Of a stretch of 52,788 bases of DNA, positions 1 to 7,951 are shown in pieces. The DNA comes from Phycicoccus sp. (lineage in GTDB: Bacteria; Actinomycetota; Actinomycetes; Actinomycetales; Dermatophilaceae), in NCBI GenBank assembly GCA_017993715.1, contig JAGOME010000024.1, positions 1 through 52,788 of the forward strand. Direction: 5' to 3'. The position numbers were made by a program, and so were the translations under genes. Under the pieces are notes generated by a model, which was given only the letters and a program-made list of their open reading frames with translations, had not been told where the DNA came from and did not search any database. How positions within the stretch are numbered: the first letter of the stretch is position 1; every line of letters begins with the position of its first letter.

Positions 1-198
1 TCACGCGGCCTGCTCTTCTACCGTCTCCTCGAGCAGGCCGTCCTGACCGACCCGCACCCACTGCGCCAACTCCTCAACCCCCACGAACCTCCCAAATCCG
101 ACTTCACTTAAGCAGATATGCAGAACAGGAGTCCGAATGTCAAGAGGTTGGGCGAAGGAAACCATTGGGAGACAACGGTTCCACGCGATGCTTCTCAC
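1..198 (-). CDS. possible small hypothetical protein
   Basis: An open frame with a GTG start near 198 ends in TGA at the very edge of the window and would encode about 65 residues. The acidic C-terminal part (ELAQWVRVGQDGLLEETVEE) looks protein-like, but no ribosome-binding site is obvious, the N-terminal part is unconvincing and no family was recognised. It may be the remnant of a larger gene. The 217 bases before the regulator gene hold nothing else I can support. Confidence 0.2.
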   Translation of the reverse strand: MRSIAWNRCLPMVSFAQPLDIRTPVLHICLSEVGFGRFVGVEELAQWVRVGQDGLLEETVEEQAA

Positions 199-217
199 GT
201 CGATGGATCACGCCGAC

Positions 218-1099
218 CTAGTCGGCCAGGGACGTCGACAACGTGGGTTGAGGCTGGCTCGCGACCCACGATGCGAGGAGCTTGAGCGCATCGCCGGTGG
301 GCGTGCCGTGGGCCGCGGTATAGATGTTCAACTGCAGTCCCGGCTCAGACGGCAGCTCCATAGCCTCGAAGTCGAGATCCAGTTGCCCCACAGCGGGGTG
401 ACGGAGCCGCTTGCGACCGGAGCGGTGGTAGCGGACATCTTGGGATGCCCAGCGCTGGCGGAACAAGTCGGAGCGCAGGGAGAGCTCGCCGACCAGCTCA
501 ATGAGCGCCTTGTCGTGCGGGTTGCGGCCGGCCTCGAGGCGCAACATGGCGGCCGCGTCCCGGGCGACCTGGTCGTAGTCAACGAACAGTTCGCGCGCCT
601 TGTCGGGCGTGAGATAGACGAACCGAGTGGTATTTGCCGGCCGCCGGGGATCCTCGAAGACGGGCGCGTAGAGGGCTCGCGCCAGAGAGTTCATCGCGAG
701 AATGTCGTGTCGCCCGTTGCGCAGCCAGGCCGGCGCATCGGTGATCGCGTCGAGAACCTGCTGAATCGCGGGGCGCACGGTGGGCGCCGACTTGCGTGAC
801 CGCCGGTTCGAGCCGGCACCGGCCTCCCGAGCGAGGTCGAAGAGATGGTCGCGTTCGGCCTCGTCCAGCCGTAGGGCCGTCGCCAGCGCATCCAGCACCG
901 ACTCCGAGGCACCGGCCAGGCCGCCCCGTTCCATCCGCACGTAGTAGTCGACCGAGACCCCGGCGAGCATGGCGACTTCCTCGCGCCGCAAACCCTCGAC
1001 TCGCCGGTTGCCGCCGTAAGCCGGAAGTCCAGCCTCCTCCGGTGAGATGCGAGCACGACGGGACCGCAAGAACTCTCGGATCTCGGCCCGGGGATCCAT
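218..1099 (-). CDS. XRE-family transcriptional regulator with MmyB-like ligand-binding domain
   Basis: This is a DNA-binding regulator of about 293 residues. An N-terminal helix-turn-helix (RREEVAMLAGVSVDYYVRME, roughly residues 45-65) is followed by a C-terminal domain of the MmyB-like, PAS-fold type (AWLRNGRHDILAMNSLARAL). This architecture is common in actinobacterial regulators that sit divergently from a redox gene they control, as here with the alcohol dehydrogenase. The ATG at 1099 is preferred because the GGAGG at 1110-1114 then lies 10 nt upstream; an in-frame ATG at 1108 has only 1 nt of spacing. The ligand cannot be read from the sequence. Confidence 0.85.
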   Translation of the reverse strand: MDPRAEIREFLRSRRARISPEEAGLPAYGGNRRVEGLRREEVAMLAGVSVDYYVRMERGGLAGASESVLDALATALRLDEAERDHLFDLAREAGAGSNRRSRKSAPTVRPAIQQVLDAITDAPAWLRNGRHDILAMNSLARALYAPVFEDPRRPANTTRFVYLTPDKARELFVDYDQVARDAAAMLRLEAGRNPHDKALIELVGELSLRSDLFRQRWASQDVRYHRSGRKRLRHPAVGQLDLDFEAMELPSEPGLQLNIYTAAHGTPTGDALKLLASWVASQPQPTLSTSLAD

Positions 1100-1146
1100 G
1101 GCTGTCATTCCTCCACGGTACGGCGCGTCACCCTGCTCAAAGAGGC

Positions 1147-1161
1147 CCTGGCAGTACCAGG
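1147..1161. promoter_or_regulatory. dyad between divergent regulator and dehydrogenase genes
   Basis: CCTGG-N5-CCAGG is a perfect 5-bp-arm inverted repeat in the ~100-bp divergent region between the XRE regulator and the alcohol dehydrogenase. Its place makes it a plausible operator for the regulator. The repeat is seen; the role is inferred, and such short dyads also occur by chance in GC-rich DNA. Confidence 0.35.
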
Positions 1162-1203
1162 ATCGACCGGGACTCCCACACGGCGCCAAGGAGGCGTTGA
1201 CTG

Positions 1204-2259
1204 TTGGCCATGCGAGCTACCTATCTGTTCGGCGCGGGCGATGTCCGCGTGATCGAGGCCCCGGACCCCACCATCCAGCAGCCCACCGATGCCGTGGTTA
1301 CGGTGACCCGGGCTTGTGTGTGCGGCAGTGACCTCCACCCATTCCGTTCCGCGGCGGCGGCGCCCCAGGGGCACTCGATCGGCCACGAGTTCATCGGCGT
1401 GGTCCAGGCCGTGGGGGCGGCGGTGGAGACCGTCGCAGTCGGTGACTTCGTCATCGCGCCCTTCGCCGTCTCCTGCGGCCAGTGCGAGTTCTGCCGCTCA
1501 GGCTTGCAGACCTCCTGCCTGCGTGGCGGCTTCTGGAACGACTCGGCCCTCGGGACGGTCGGCTGCCAGGCCGAGGCGGTGCGCGTTCCCCTGGCCGACG
1601 GCACCTTGGTCGCCGTCCCCGGCATGACGCCGAATGCTGATGAGAGCCTCCTCGCATCGATGCTGACCCTCTCCGACGTCTACGGGACTGGATGGCACGC
1701 GGCCGTGCGCGGTGGCGTCACCCAAGGCGCCACGGTCACGGTGATCGGCGATGGAGCGGTGGGGCTCCTCGCCGTTTTAGCGGCGGGACAACTCGGGGCC
1801 GAGCAGATCGTGCTGATGGGGCGTCACGAGAGTCGCACCGATCTCGGCCGAGAGTTTGGAGCGACCGAGATCGTCGCCGCTCGGGGCCAGGAGGGGATCA
1901 CGGCCGTCCGGGACCTGACCGACGGTGGCAGCAGCGTGGTCATCGAGGCAGTCGGTCACCTGCCCGCGTACGAGCAGGCGATCGGTGTCGTCCGAGCTGG
2001 CGGCACGATCAGCCGGGTCGGGGTGCCGCAGTACGAGAACGCCCCTGTCGGGTTCGGCAGTCTGTTCGGCCGCAACATCACCCTCACCGGTGGGCCGGCG
2101 CCCGTCCGCGCCTACCTCGAACAACTCCTCCCCGCCGTCCTCGACGGGACAGTGAACCCGGGCCGCGTCTTCGACCTCACCGTGGCACTCGAAGACATCC
2201 CCAACGCCTACACCGCCATGGACGACCGGCAGGCTCTCAAGGCGATGGTGCAGCCGTGA
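1204..2259 (+). CDS. zinc-dependent alcohol dehydrogenase (MDR family)
   Basis: This is a cytosolic NAD(P)-dependent oxidoreductase of about 351 residues. The GroES-like domain carries the catalytic zinc ligands (CVCGSD, then GHEF), and a four-cysteine structural zinc loop follows (SCGQCEFCRSGLQTSC). The Rossmann domain has a dinucleotide-binding stretch (VTVIGDGAVGLLAVLAAGQLG). The substrate is unknown. A TTG at 1204 sits 9 nt after AAGGAGG (1188-1194); an ATG at 1210 is the alternative start. It is first in a run of four same-strand genes (dehydrogenase, aldo/keto reductase, DUF2255, cupin), suggesting aldehyde or xenobiotic stress handling. A rare TTA codon occurs near 1777, unusual for a genome of this GC content. 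Confidence 0.9.
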   Translation: MAMRATYLFGAGDVRVIEAPDPTIQQPTDAVVTVTRACVCGSDLHPFRSAAAAPQGHSIGHEFIGVVQAVGAAVETVAVGDFVIAPFAVSCGQCEFCRSGLQTSCLRGGFWNDSALGTVGCQAEAVRVPLADGTLVAVPGMTPNADESLLASMLTLSDVYGTGWHAAVRGGVTQGATVTVIGDGAVGLLAVLAAGQLGAEQIVLMGRHESRTDLGREFGATEIVAARGQEGITAVRDLTDGGSSVVIEAVGHLPAYEQAIGVVRAGGTISRVGVPQYENAPVGFGSLFGRNITLTGGPAPVRAYLEQLLPAVLDGTVNPGRVFDLTVALEDIPNAYTAMDDRQALKAMVQP

Positions 2260-2347
2260 CCTTGATGTCGCCGACCGTGACCTCGCGATGCGGGTCCCTG
2301 TCCTGAACCACAAACACCTGAACCCCAACGGACTTGGAGTGCTCACC

Positions 2348-3232
2348 ATGACCATCCCCGTCTTCACGCTCAACAACGGCGTCACCATGCCGGCCCTCGG
2401 CTTGGGGGTCTTCCAAAGCCCGCCAGACCAGACCCAAGACGCTGTCACCACCGCTCTCGGCCTCGGCTATCGCCACATCGACACCGCGGCGGCCTATGGC
2501 AACGAACGGCAAGTCGGTGAGGCCATCGCGACCTCGGGCCTAGCCCGCCACGAGGTCTTCATTGAGACCAAGGTCTGGATCAGCGACTACGGCTTCGACC
2601 AAACCCTGCATGCCTTCGACACGAGCGCCGGCAAGCTCGGCCTGGAGCAGATCGATCTCCTGATCCTGCACCAGGCGGTCCCCGACGAGTTCGACCTGAC
2701 GATCGAGGCCTATCGCGCCCTACAGACCCTGCTGTCCCAAGGACGGGTGCGCGCCATCGGCGTCAGCAACTTCATGCCAGCCCACCTTCACCGTCTTCTG
2801 GCCTCAACCGACGTCGTCCCGGCCGTCAACCAGGTCGAGGTCCACCCGTACTTCCGCCAGCCCGCCGTCCTCGCGGCCAATGCGGAGCACGGCATTCTCA
2901 CCCAGGCTTGGTCCCCCATCGGCGGGATCACCTTCTACCGGGACGGCGCCCACGGCTCCACGCTCACGGACCCGACCATCACGCGGATCGCAGCCGACCA
3001 CGGCAGGACTCCGGCTCAGGTCATGCTGCGCTGGCATCTGCAACAGGGGCGGCAAGTGATCCCCAAGTCCGTCACCCCGTCGCGGATCGCCGAGAACTTC
3101 GACGTGTTCGGCTTTGAGCTGAGCCAGGCAGACCTCGTCGCCATCGACGCCCTCGACACGGGAACCCGTGGGGGGCCCGAGCCCGAGATCATCACCCGCG
3201 CGACCTTCGCCCTAGACATCCCTGAGGCCTGA
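2348..3232 (+). CDS. aldo/keto reductase
   Basis: A NADPH-dependent carbonyl reductase of 294 residues, close to the 2,5-diketo-D-gluconate reductase type. The catalytic tetrad is visible: Asp and Tyr in DTAAAYGNE, Lys in ETKVW and His in LILHQA. The GVSNF and IPKSVTPSRIAENF cofactor-binding segments are also present. The ATG at 2348 has GGAG 9 nt upstream; an in-frame ATG at 2288 lacks a site and adds a non-conserved extension. It lies about 90 bp after the dehydrogenase and probably shares its transcript. The substrate is unknown. Confidence 0.92.
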   Translation: MTIPVFTLNNGVTMPALGLGVFQSPPDQTQDAVTTALGLGYRHIDTAAAYGNERQVGEAIATSGLARHEVFIETKVWISDYGFDQTLHAFDTSAGKLGLEQIDLLILHQAVPDEFDLTIEAYRALQTLLSQGRVRAIGVSNFMPAHLHRLLASTDVVPAVNQVEVHPYFRQPAVLAANAEHGILTQAWSPIGGITFYRDGAHGSTLTDPTITRIAADHGRTPAQVMLRWHLQQGRQVIPKSVTPSRIAENFDVFGFELSQADLVAIDALDTGTRGGPEPEIITRATFALDIPEA

Positions 3233-3261
3233 GCTCCAGCCTCGGCATAGGAAGGAACGAC

Positions 3262-3627
3262 ATGACCTCCTGGCCACCCGCACAGCTCGGGGCCATCGAT
3301 GCCGACGCCGAGATCGACGTGGCGGCCGCCCGCCCGGATGGGACGCTGCGTCCGTTCCGCACGATCTGGCATGTCGTTGTCGACCACCAGCTGTACATTC
3401 GCTCCGTCCGTGGAACAGCGGGCGCGTGGTACCGGGGCGTGGAACGCACCGGTACGGGTCGGCTCTCTACGGGCCGCGACGCCATCGACGTCACGTTCGC
3501 CCGGGACGACTCCCGTGACGAGTTGATCGATCAGGCCTACCGGGACAAGTACGGCAGCGGCAGCCCGGTGCGAGCCATCACCAGCGCCCAGGCTCGCGCG
3601 ACGACCCTGCGCGTCGAGCCCGCCTGA
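3262..3627 (+). CDS. DUF2255 family protein
   Basis: A protein of 121 residues with the look of the DUF2255 family: an early IDADAEIDVAAARPDG segment, TIWHVVVDHQLYIRS in the middle and a YRDKYG motif towards the end. The family is often found beside oxidoreductases and resembles flavin-reductase-like small domains, but its biochemical role is not established. It follows the aldo/keto reductase after 29 bp with AGGAA just before the ATG, so it is probably co-transcribed with it. Confidence 0.75.
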   Translation: MTSWPPAQLGAIDADAEIDVAAARPDGTLRPFRTIWHVVVDHQLYIRSVRGTAGAWYRGVERTGTGRLSTGRDAIDVTFARDDSRDELIDQAYRDKYGSGSPVRAITSAQARATTLRVEPA

Positions 3628-3658
3628 CCCCCAAACCCCCAAGAGAGGCGCAACTGCC

Positions 3659-4057
3659 ATGCTCATCGATGACCGCAGACCCACGATCAAGACACCAGCC
3701 GAGAACTTCACCGGCGATGTCTGGCTCGACCCCATTGCCGTGCCTCGCGACGACGGCTGGACCGTGATGGTGTCCAAGGTTCGCTTCTCACCGGGCGCGC
3801 GAACGGCGTGGCACTCGCATCCGTCAGGCCAGACCCTGCATGTCCTGCAAGGCGTGGCCTGGATCGGCACCCGCGACGGTGGACGAACGCAGGCACATCA
3901 GGGGCAGACCATCTGGTGCCCACCCGGCGAGGAGCATTGGCATGGCGCCTCCCCCGACTCATTCATGGAGCACCTGGCCATCAACGACACCGGGGGCGAC
4001 CCCACCACCACAGCGCTCTGGGGCGCGCACGTCACCGACGAGGAGTACGTCGGCTGA
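3659..4057 (+). CDS. cupin domain protein
   Basis: A single-domain beta-barrel protein of 132 residues. The two cupin motifs are visible: an HSHPSGQTLHVLQG block (metal ligands His, His and a later His) and a PPGEEHWHGA block. Relatives include quercetinase-like and mandelonitrile-lyase-like small cupins, but the substrate cannot be inferred. AGAGAGG lies ahead of the ATG. It is the last gene of the four-gene redox run and converges on the next gene with a 12-bp gap. Confidence 0.85.
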   Translation: MLIDDRRPTIKTPAENFTGDVWLDPIAVPRDDGWTVMVSKVRFSPGARTAWHSHPSGQTLHVLQGVAWIGTRDGGRTQAHQGQTIWCPPGEEHWHGASPDSFMEHLAINDTGGDPTTTALWGAHVTDEEYVG

Positions 4058-4069
4058 CCCTCGATGGAC

Positions 4070-5056
4070 TCAGCCCCAGGCGGAAGCACCGCTCACCGCG
4101 AGGTCGAAGGTGAACCAATCGGCGCCGACGAAGAGGTGGGCGGTACTTCCGCGGCAGACCAGCACTCCCGGGGGCACGGGCCGCCCATCGGGCATCGTCA
4201 ACCGCGAGGTCCGCAGTTGACGAGGGCTGACAACCGAGCCGATCGTCAACGACCCGACATCGTGATACCCGCCCACGAAGCCGACGGTGCCGCCTGCAAC
4301 GAGAACGCCATTGGGTCCACCCACGTTTGTCGTTGGCTCGATGGTGACCCGGTCGGGCAGGATCTGGATGAGCGGGAAATCGGTGTATGGACAGGCCCAG
4401 ACTCTGTCGTCCGCGACGTTGAGGGCATAGCAGTCGGCAATCTGGTGCCCGTCGGTCTCCTTGTACCCCCAAATCTTCTCGAATGCCGTCGACCAGCGCA
4501 CAATTCCGGCCGCGCCGAGCGGGTCGGGCCCAGGGTCCCCCCAGCCGTGGTTGCCGAAGATCCCCTCGTCAAAGTAGCCCGCCCAGAGTTCATCTCGCCT
4601 GTCGACAAGGAGATCCGCGATGCCGTCACCGATCGTGCCGGTGTGCATGATCGCCCCATCGCTGCCGATCCGCAGGGCGTTGTGCTCAGGTCCGGTCGAT
4701 CGCCACGAGCACCGAGCCCCCGCGACGACGAACCCGCCGTCAGCCAAGGGCTGGACGAACGGGAAGGCCACCGGGAGCCCGGAGACGACGACCTGGTGGC
4801 TCGGACTGAGGCAGCCGCCGAGATACGAGGCCAACGCGACGCGGGGAGAGGTCGCGGTCCGGGACCGCGCAAAGGACGCACCCGCACCATTGGTGTCCCG
4901 CGCCACGAACTCGTCCCGGTCCCCCGGCTGGGCCCACACGGCGACCGGACCTTCGGGGCCCATGCTGACCCTGACGAGCTCATCGAGGCCGGCCGGGGCG
5001 GTCAGCGTGCCAACGTGTGCGAACCGATAAGCGGGGTCGTCTCTCAGCCTGGCCAC
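4070..5056 (-). CDS. hypothetical protein, possibly a beta-propeller
   Basis: A protein of about 328 residues with no family recognised. It is rich in beta-strand-like segments with repeated Gly/Asp turns and aromatic residues (WAGYFDEGIFGN, VWACPYTDFPLIQ, VGGYHDVG), suggesting a propeller-like fold. No signal peptide or membrane segment is visible. The open frame continues upstream into the tRNA region, which cannot be coding, so a GTG at 5056 (VARLRDDPAYRF) is chosen; the start is uncertain. It lies downstream of a tRNA cluster on the same strand, separated by a terminator hairpin. Confidence 0.6.
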   Translation of the reverse strand: MARLRDDPAYRFAHVGTLTAPAGLDELVRVSMGPEGPVAVWAQPGDRDEFVARDTNGAGASFARSRTATSPRVALASYLGGCLSPSHQVVVSGLPVAFPFVQPLADGGFVVAGARCSWRSTGPEHNALRIGSDGAIMHTGTIGDGIADLLVDRRDELWAGYFDEGIFGNHGWGDPGPDPLGAAGIVRWSTAFEKIWGYKETDGHQIADCYALNVADDRVWACPYTDFPLIQILPDRVTIEPTTNVGGPNGVLVAGGTVGFVGGYHDVGSLTIGSVVSPRQLRTSRLTMPDGRPVPPGVLVCRGSTAHLFVGADWFTFDLAVSGASAWG

Positions 5057-5195
5057 AGGCCACAACCTACTGGCCCAGGTTCCTCTCTGCGGGCTCACGC
5101 CCGATGCGGGGGGCCGGTTCGGCCCAGACGTGCGGAGTCGACCACGACAGACGCGGGCTCGCTCCGGACGCTCAATACGCACCAGACCCCAAGCG

Positions 5196-5235
5196 AACGG
5201 CCCCCGACCTGCGTTTCCGCAGGTCAGGGGCCGTT
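5196..5235 (-). terminator. hairpin after the tRNA cluster
   Basis: Two 18-nt arms (5196-5213 and 5218-5235) with a TTTC loop pair with a single mismatch. It begins 7 nt after the tRNA-Val 3' end in the direction of transcription. No U-run follows, as is usual in actinobacteria. It would separate the tRNA operon from the downstream hypothetical gene. Confidence 0.8.
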
Positions 5236-5241
5236 CCGAAC

Positions 5242-5316
5242 TGGTGGGCGATACTGGGTTTGAACCAGTGACCTCTTCCGTGTCAAGGAAGCGCGCTACC
5301 ACTGCGCCAATCGCCC
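5242..5316 (-). tRNA. tRNA-Val (GAC)
   Basis: A full cloverleaf reads on the minus strand: acceptor GGGCGAT/ATCGCCC, D-arm GGCGCAGTGGTAGCGC, anticodon arm CTTCC-TTGACAC-GGAAG with anticodon GAC, and T-loop GGTTCAAAC. The 3' CCA is encoded (5242-5244), unlike in the two neighbouring tRNA genes. It is third in the Gly-Cys-Val cluster. Confidence 0.97.
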
Positions 5317-5331
5317 GAGCGGGTCACATCG

Positions 5332-5402
5332 AGGTGGAGACGGGATTTGAACCCGTGTACGCGGCTTTGCAGGCCGCTGCCTCGCCTCTCGGCCACTCCA
5401 CC
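5332..5402 (-). tRNA. tRNA-Cys (GCA)
   Basis: Minus-strand cloverleaf with acceptor GGTGGAG/CTCCACC, anticodon stem GCGGC/GCCGC around loop CTGCAAA (anticodon GCA), T-arm ACGGGTTCAAATCCCGT and discriminator U, the usual identity base for tRNA-Cys. No encoded CCA. It is second in the cluster. Confidence 0.97.
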
Positions 5403-5425
5403 AATGGGGGCGGCTAAACCCTCCG

Positions 5426-5498
5426 AGCGGATGACCGGCCTCGAACCGGCGACCTCAACCTTGGCAAGGTTGCGCTCTACCAACTGAGCTACATCCGC
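5426..5498 (-). tRNA. tRNA-Gly (GCC)
   Basis: Minus-strand cloverleaf with acceptor GCGGATG/CATCCGC, D-arm AGCTCAGTTGGTAGAGC, anticodon stem CAACC/GGTTG around anticodon GCC, and T-arm CCGGTTCGAGGCCGG. No encoded CCA. It is first in the cluster; its first 10 nt overlap the 3' end of the upstream BrkB-family reading frame. Confidence 0.97.
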
Positions 5499-6751
5499 GT
5501 TGCCCCCGGCCGGTTTCCCGTCTGGGCGCGAGAAGAGACACTAACCGATGCCGCGGACGATCTCCAAACCGGCTCAGGAGAGTGCACAGCCTGGGTGATC
5601 CGCGACGCCGCCCGGTCCTGCGGATCAGGCTCGTCCGCGACCTGATCGGCCCTCCGGCTGACACTGACCACCTCCCCCCGGGCGTGGTCGGCATCCCGGG
5701 GGACTTCGGTCATCGACTCGTGGTCCTCCAGCGCGACTACGGGGGTGAGCGGACGGGCGGAGGCGTCGGCGATGCCGCGCAGGCCGCTGTCCGGCTCGTC
5801 GGCCCTGGACCCCACTTTGCGCCGCCGCAGGATGGCCGCCTGGACGCGCGCCCGAATGCCCTGAGTCTGCGGGGAGGGGAAAAGGTTGCGGACAGCGGCA
5901 TTCAGGGCCGCACCGATGAGGATGGCGATCGCGAGGGCATACAGCCAGATGAGCAGCACGATCGGGGCCGACAGCGGGCCATAGATCGAGGTGCCGCCCA
6001 GGGACGCGGCGATGGTCCCCCGCACGACGAATGACGCGAGCGCCCAGATGACCAGCGTGAGCACCGCGCCAGGCAGGTCATAGTGCCACGGAGACCGAAT
6101 GGGGGTCGCGACGTGATAGAGCGAGGCCAGGCTCGCGACAGTGAGAAGGCTGACGATGGGCCAGTAGAGCTGGACCAGGAAGTCCAGCTGCTCGGGGAGC
6201 AGTTGGCCCAGGACGGACGGGCCGATGAGCACCAGCGGCAGGGTGACCACGCCGACGACCAGGGCGACCACGTACATCGTGAACGACAGGGCACGGGTCC
6301 GCACGATCCCGCGGACCCCGGACTGCCCGTACATGATCGAGATCGTGTCGACGAACACGTTCAAGGCCCGAGAGCCGGACCACAGCGACAGCACGAAACC
6401 CACAGACAGCAGGTCGAACCGGCCACCGGCAAAGACGTCGTCGACCGTCGGGCCCAGGGTGGATTCGATGACCTCGGGGGTGAGGAAGCGGGCGGCATAC
6501 GTTTCGATGGCCGCCCGCACGTCCTCGACGGCCTGCCCACCGAGCCACTGACCCAGATAGCCGACCCCGCCGAACAACCCGAGGACGAGTGGCGGGAGCG
6601 ACAGCAACGCGAAGAAGCCCGCCTCCGAGGCCAGCCCGGTCACGCGGTAGCGCAGGCAGACCCGCACTGTTTCGAGGGTGAGTCGCCACAGGGTCCCCAA
6701 CACGGGAACGTGCGCCAACCAGCGTCGCAGGGTCTGCTGAATGGCGCTCAC
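5489..6751 (-). CDS. YihY/BrkB-family integral membrane protein
   Basis: A polytopic inner-membrane protein of about 420 residues. About six hydrophobic helices are visible, including AGFFALLSLPPLVLGLFGGV, ALSFTMYVVALVVGVVTLPL and PIVLLIWLYALAIAILIGAA. The family signature region (LWSGSRALNVFVDTI and YGPLSAPIVLLIWLY) is intact. The C-terminal 110 residues are a charged, low-complexity tail. The function of the family is not settled. A GTG at 6751 is chosen because the conserved part begins just after it; the frame could start further upstream, as far as 6880. The stop codon is formed inside tRNA-Gly. Confidence 0.8.
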   Translation of the reverse strand: MSAIQQTLRRWLAHVPVLGTLWRLTLETVRVCLRYRVTGLASEAGFFALLSLPPLVLGLFGGVGYLGQWLGGQAVEDVRAAIETYAARFLTPEVIESTLGPTVDDVFAGGRFDLLSVGFVLSLWSGSRALNVFVDTISIMYGQSGVRGIVRTRALSFTMYVVALVVGVVTLPLVLIGPSVLGQLLPEQLDFLVQLYWPIVSLLTVASLASLYHVATPIRSPWHYDLPGAVLTLVIWALASFVVRGTIAASLGGTSIYGPLSAPIVLLIWLYALAIAILIGAALNAAVRNLFPSPQTQGIRARVQAAILRRRKVGSRADEPDSGLRGIADASARPLTPVVALEDHESMTEVPRDADHARGEVVSVSRRADQVADEPDPQDRAASRITQAVHSPEPVWRSSAASVSVSSRAQTGNRPGATRM

Positions 6752-6948
6752 CGCTCCACGGTAGCCATGCCTGACCGTGTGCTCGACCCTGGACACGGCC
6801 CCGAAGGTCACGACACTGCCACGAATGCCGCACGCGTACATCCAGATCCGAGTACCGGGCGTCCGTGAGTTCGCCGCCATCCTGAGGATGCACAGGGGCG
6901 AAATCAGGCTGCGGGACAGTTCGAACGAATGATGCAGGCTGGCCCGCG

Positions 6949-6976
6949 GGGCGGCCCGGGCCCCGGGCGGCCCGGG
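6949..6976. repeat. 12-bp direct repeat in a GC-rich spacer
   Basis: GGGCGGCCCGGG occurs twice (6949-6960 and 6965-6976) separated by CCCC. It lies in the 281-bp spacer 6752-7032, upstream of the BrkB gene and downstream of ppk2. The repeats are largely palindromic and could form a hairpin. Nothing else was recognised in this spacer. Confidence 0.4.
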
Positions 6977-7032
6977 CGCTGCTCGAGGAGACTGGCGGTG
7001 ACTTTCGCAGGCGCTGAGGGTGGACCCTCCGA

Positions 7033-7914
7033 TTAGCTGGCTTCTAGACGAGCCTGCTGCTCAGCCACATCGAAATCCACGGTGGGCCACTGCGGGTCCA
7101 TGGTCGTCAGGGCGTCGAGCACCAGGTTCGTCACGGCCAGGCGGGCGTACCACTTGCGATCTGCCGGAACGCAATACCAGGGCGCGACGTCGGTCGAGCA
7201 TCGAGCGAGCGCGGCCTGGTAGGCCTCCTGATAGGCATCCCACGATCCGCGCTCGTCGATGTCGCCGGGGTTGAATTTCCAGTGCTTGTCCGGGCGGGCG
7301 AGCCGCTCGGCGAGGCGGGCCTTCTGCTCGTCCTTGCTCAGATGAAGCATCACCTTGACGATGGTCGTCCCAGCCTGGGCGATCTCGTGTTCAAAGGCGT
7401 TGATCTCGTCGTAGCGGGCGCCCCACACCTCCGGCGGCACCAGGTTGTGCACCCGCACGATGAGGACATCCTCGTAGTGGGACCGGTCGAAGACACCGAT
7501 GTGCCCCGGCTGCGGCAGTGCCTTACGAATCCGCCACAGGAAGTGGTGATCGCGCTCCTCTTGCGTCGGAGCCTTGAATGCCGTGTGCTCAATGGCCTGG
7601 GGGTCCATCGCCCCGATGACGTGGCGCATGATGCCGCCCTTGCCCGAGGTATCCATGCCCTGGACCACGAGCAGGAGGGATCGCTGACCACCGAACTTGC
7701 TCTCGGCGTAGAGCCGCTCTTGTAGTTCGGCAATGCGCTCCACCAGCCCCGCCTGCGCCTGCTCCCCCTGCTCCTTCTTGCCAGTGAATGCCGGTGTCGA
7801 GCTCGGGTCGATGGCCGTCACGTTCACCTGGGCATCCACGCGCAGGGCGGCTCGGAAGTCAGCTGGGGTCGACCCTGCAGGGGCGGCGGCATTCTTGAAT
7901 GGCGTTGCGCTCAT
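7033..7914 (-). CDS. ppk2: PPK2-family polyphosphate:nucleotide phosphotransferase
   Basis: A cytosolic kinase of 293 residues that transfers phosphate between polyphosphate and nucleotides. The Walker A motif GMDTSGKGG (residues 86-94), a Walker B/lid motif DRSHYEDV (143-150) and the DRKWYARLAV signature near the C-terminus are intact. The length matches single-domain PPK2 enzymes. Nucleotide preference (ADP or AMP) cannot be decided here. The ATG at 7914 follows GAGGA. It is divergent from the RibD-like reductase with a 37-bp gap. Confidence 0.93.
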   Translation of the reverse strand: MSATPFKNAAAPAGSTPADFRAALRVDAQVNVTAIDPSSTPAFTGKKEQGEQAQAGLVERIAELQERLYAESKFGGQRSLLLVVQGMDTSGKGGIMRHVIGAMDPQAIEHTAFKAPTQEERDHHFLWRIRKALPQPGHIGVFDRSHYEDVLIVRVHNLVPPEVWGARYDEINAFEHEIAQAGTTIVKVMLHLSKDEQKARLAERLARPDKHWKFNPGDIDERGSWDAYQEAYQAALARCSTDVAPWYCVPADRKWYARLAVTNLVLDALTTMDPQWPTVDFDVAEQQARLEAS

Positions 7915-7951
7915 GGCCGCATCCTCGCAGGCGAACTGGCACACTGACGAG

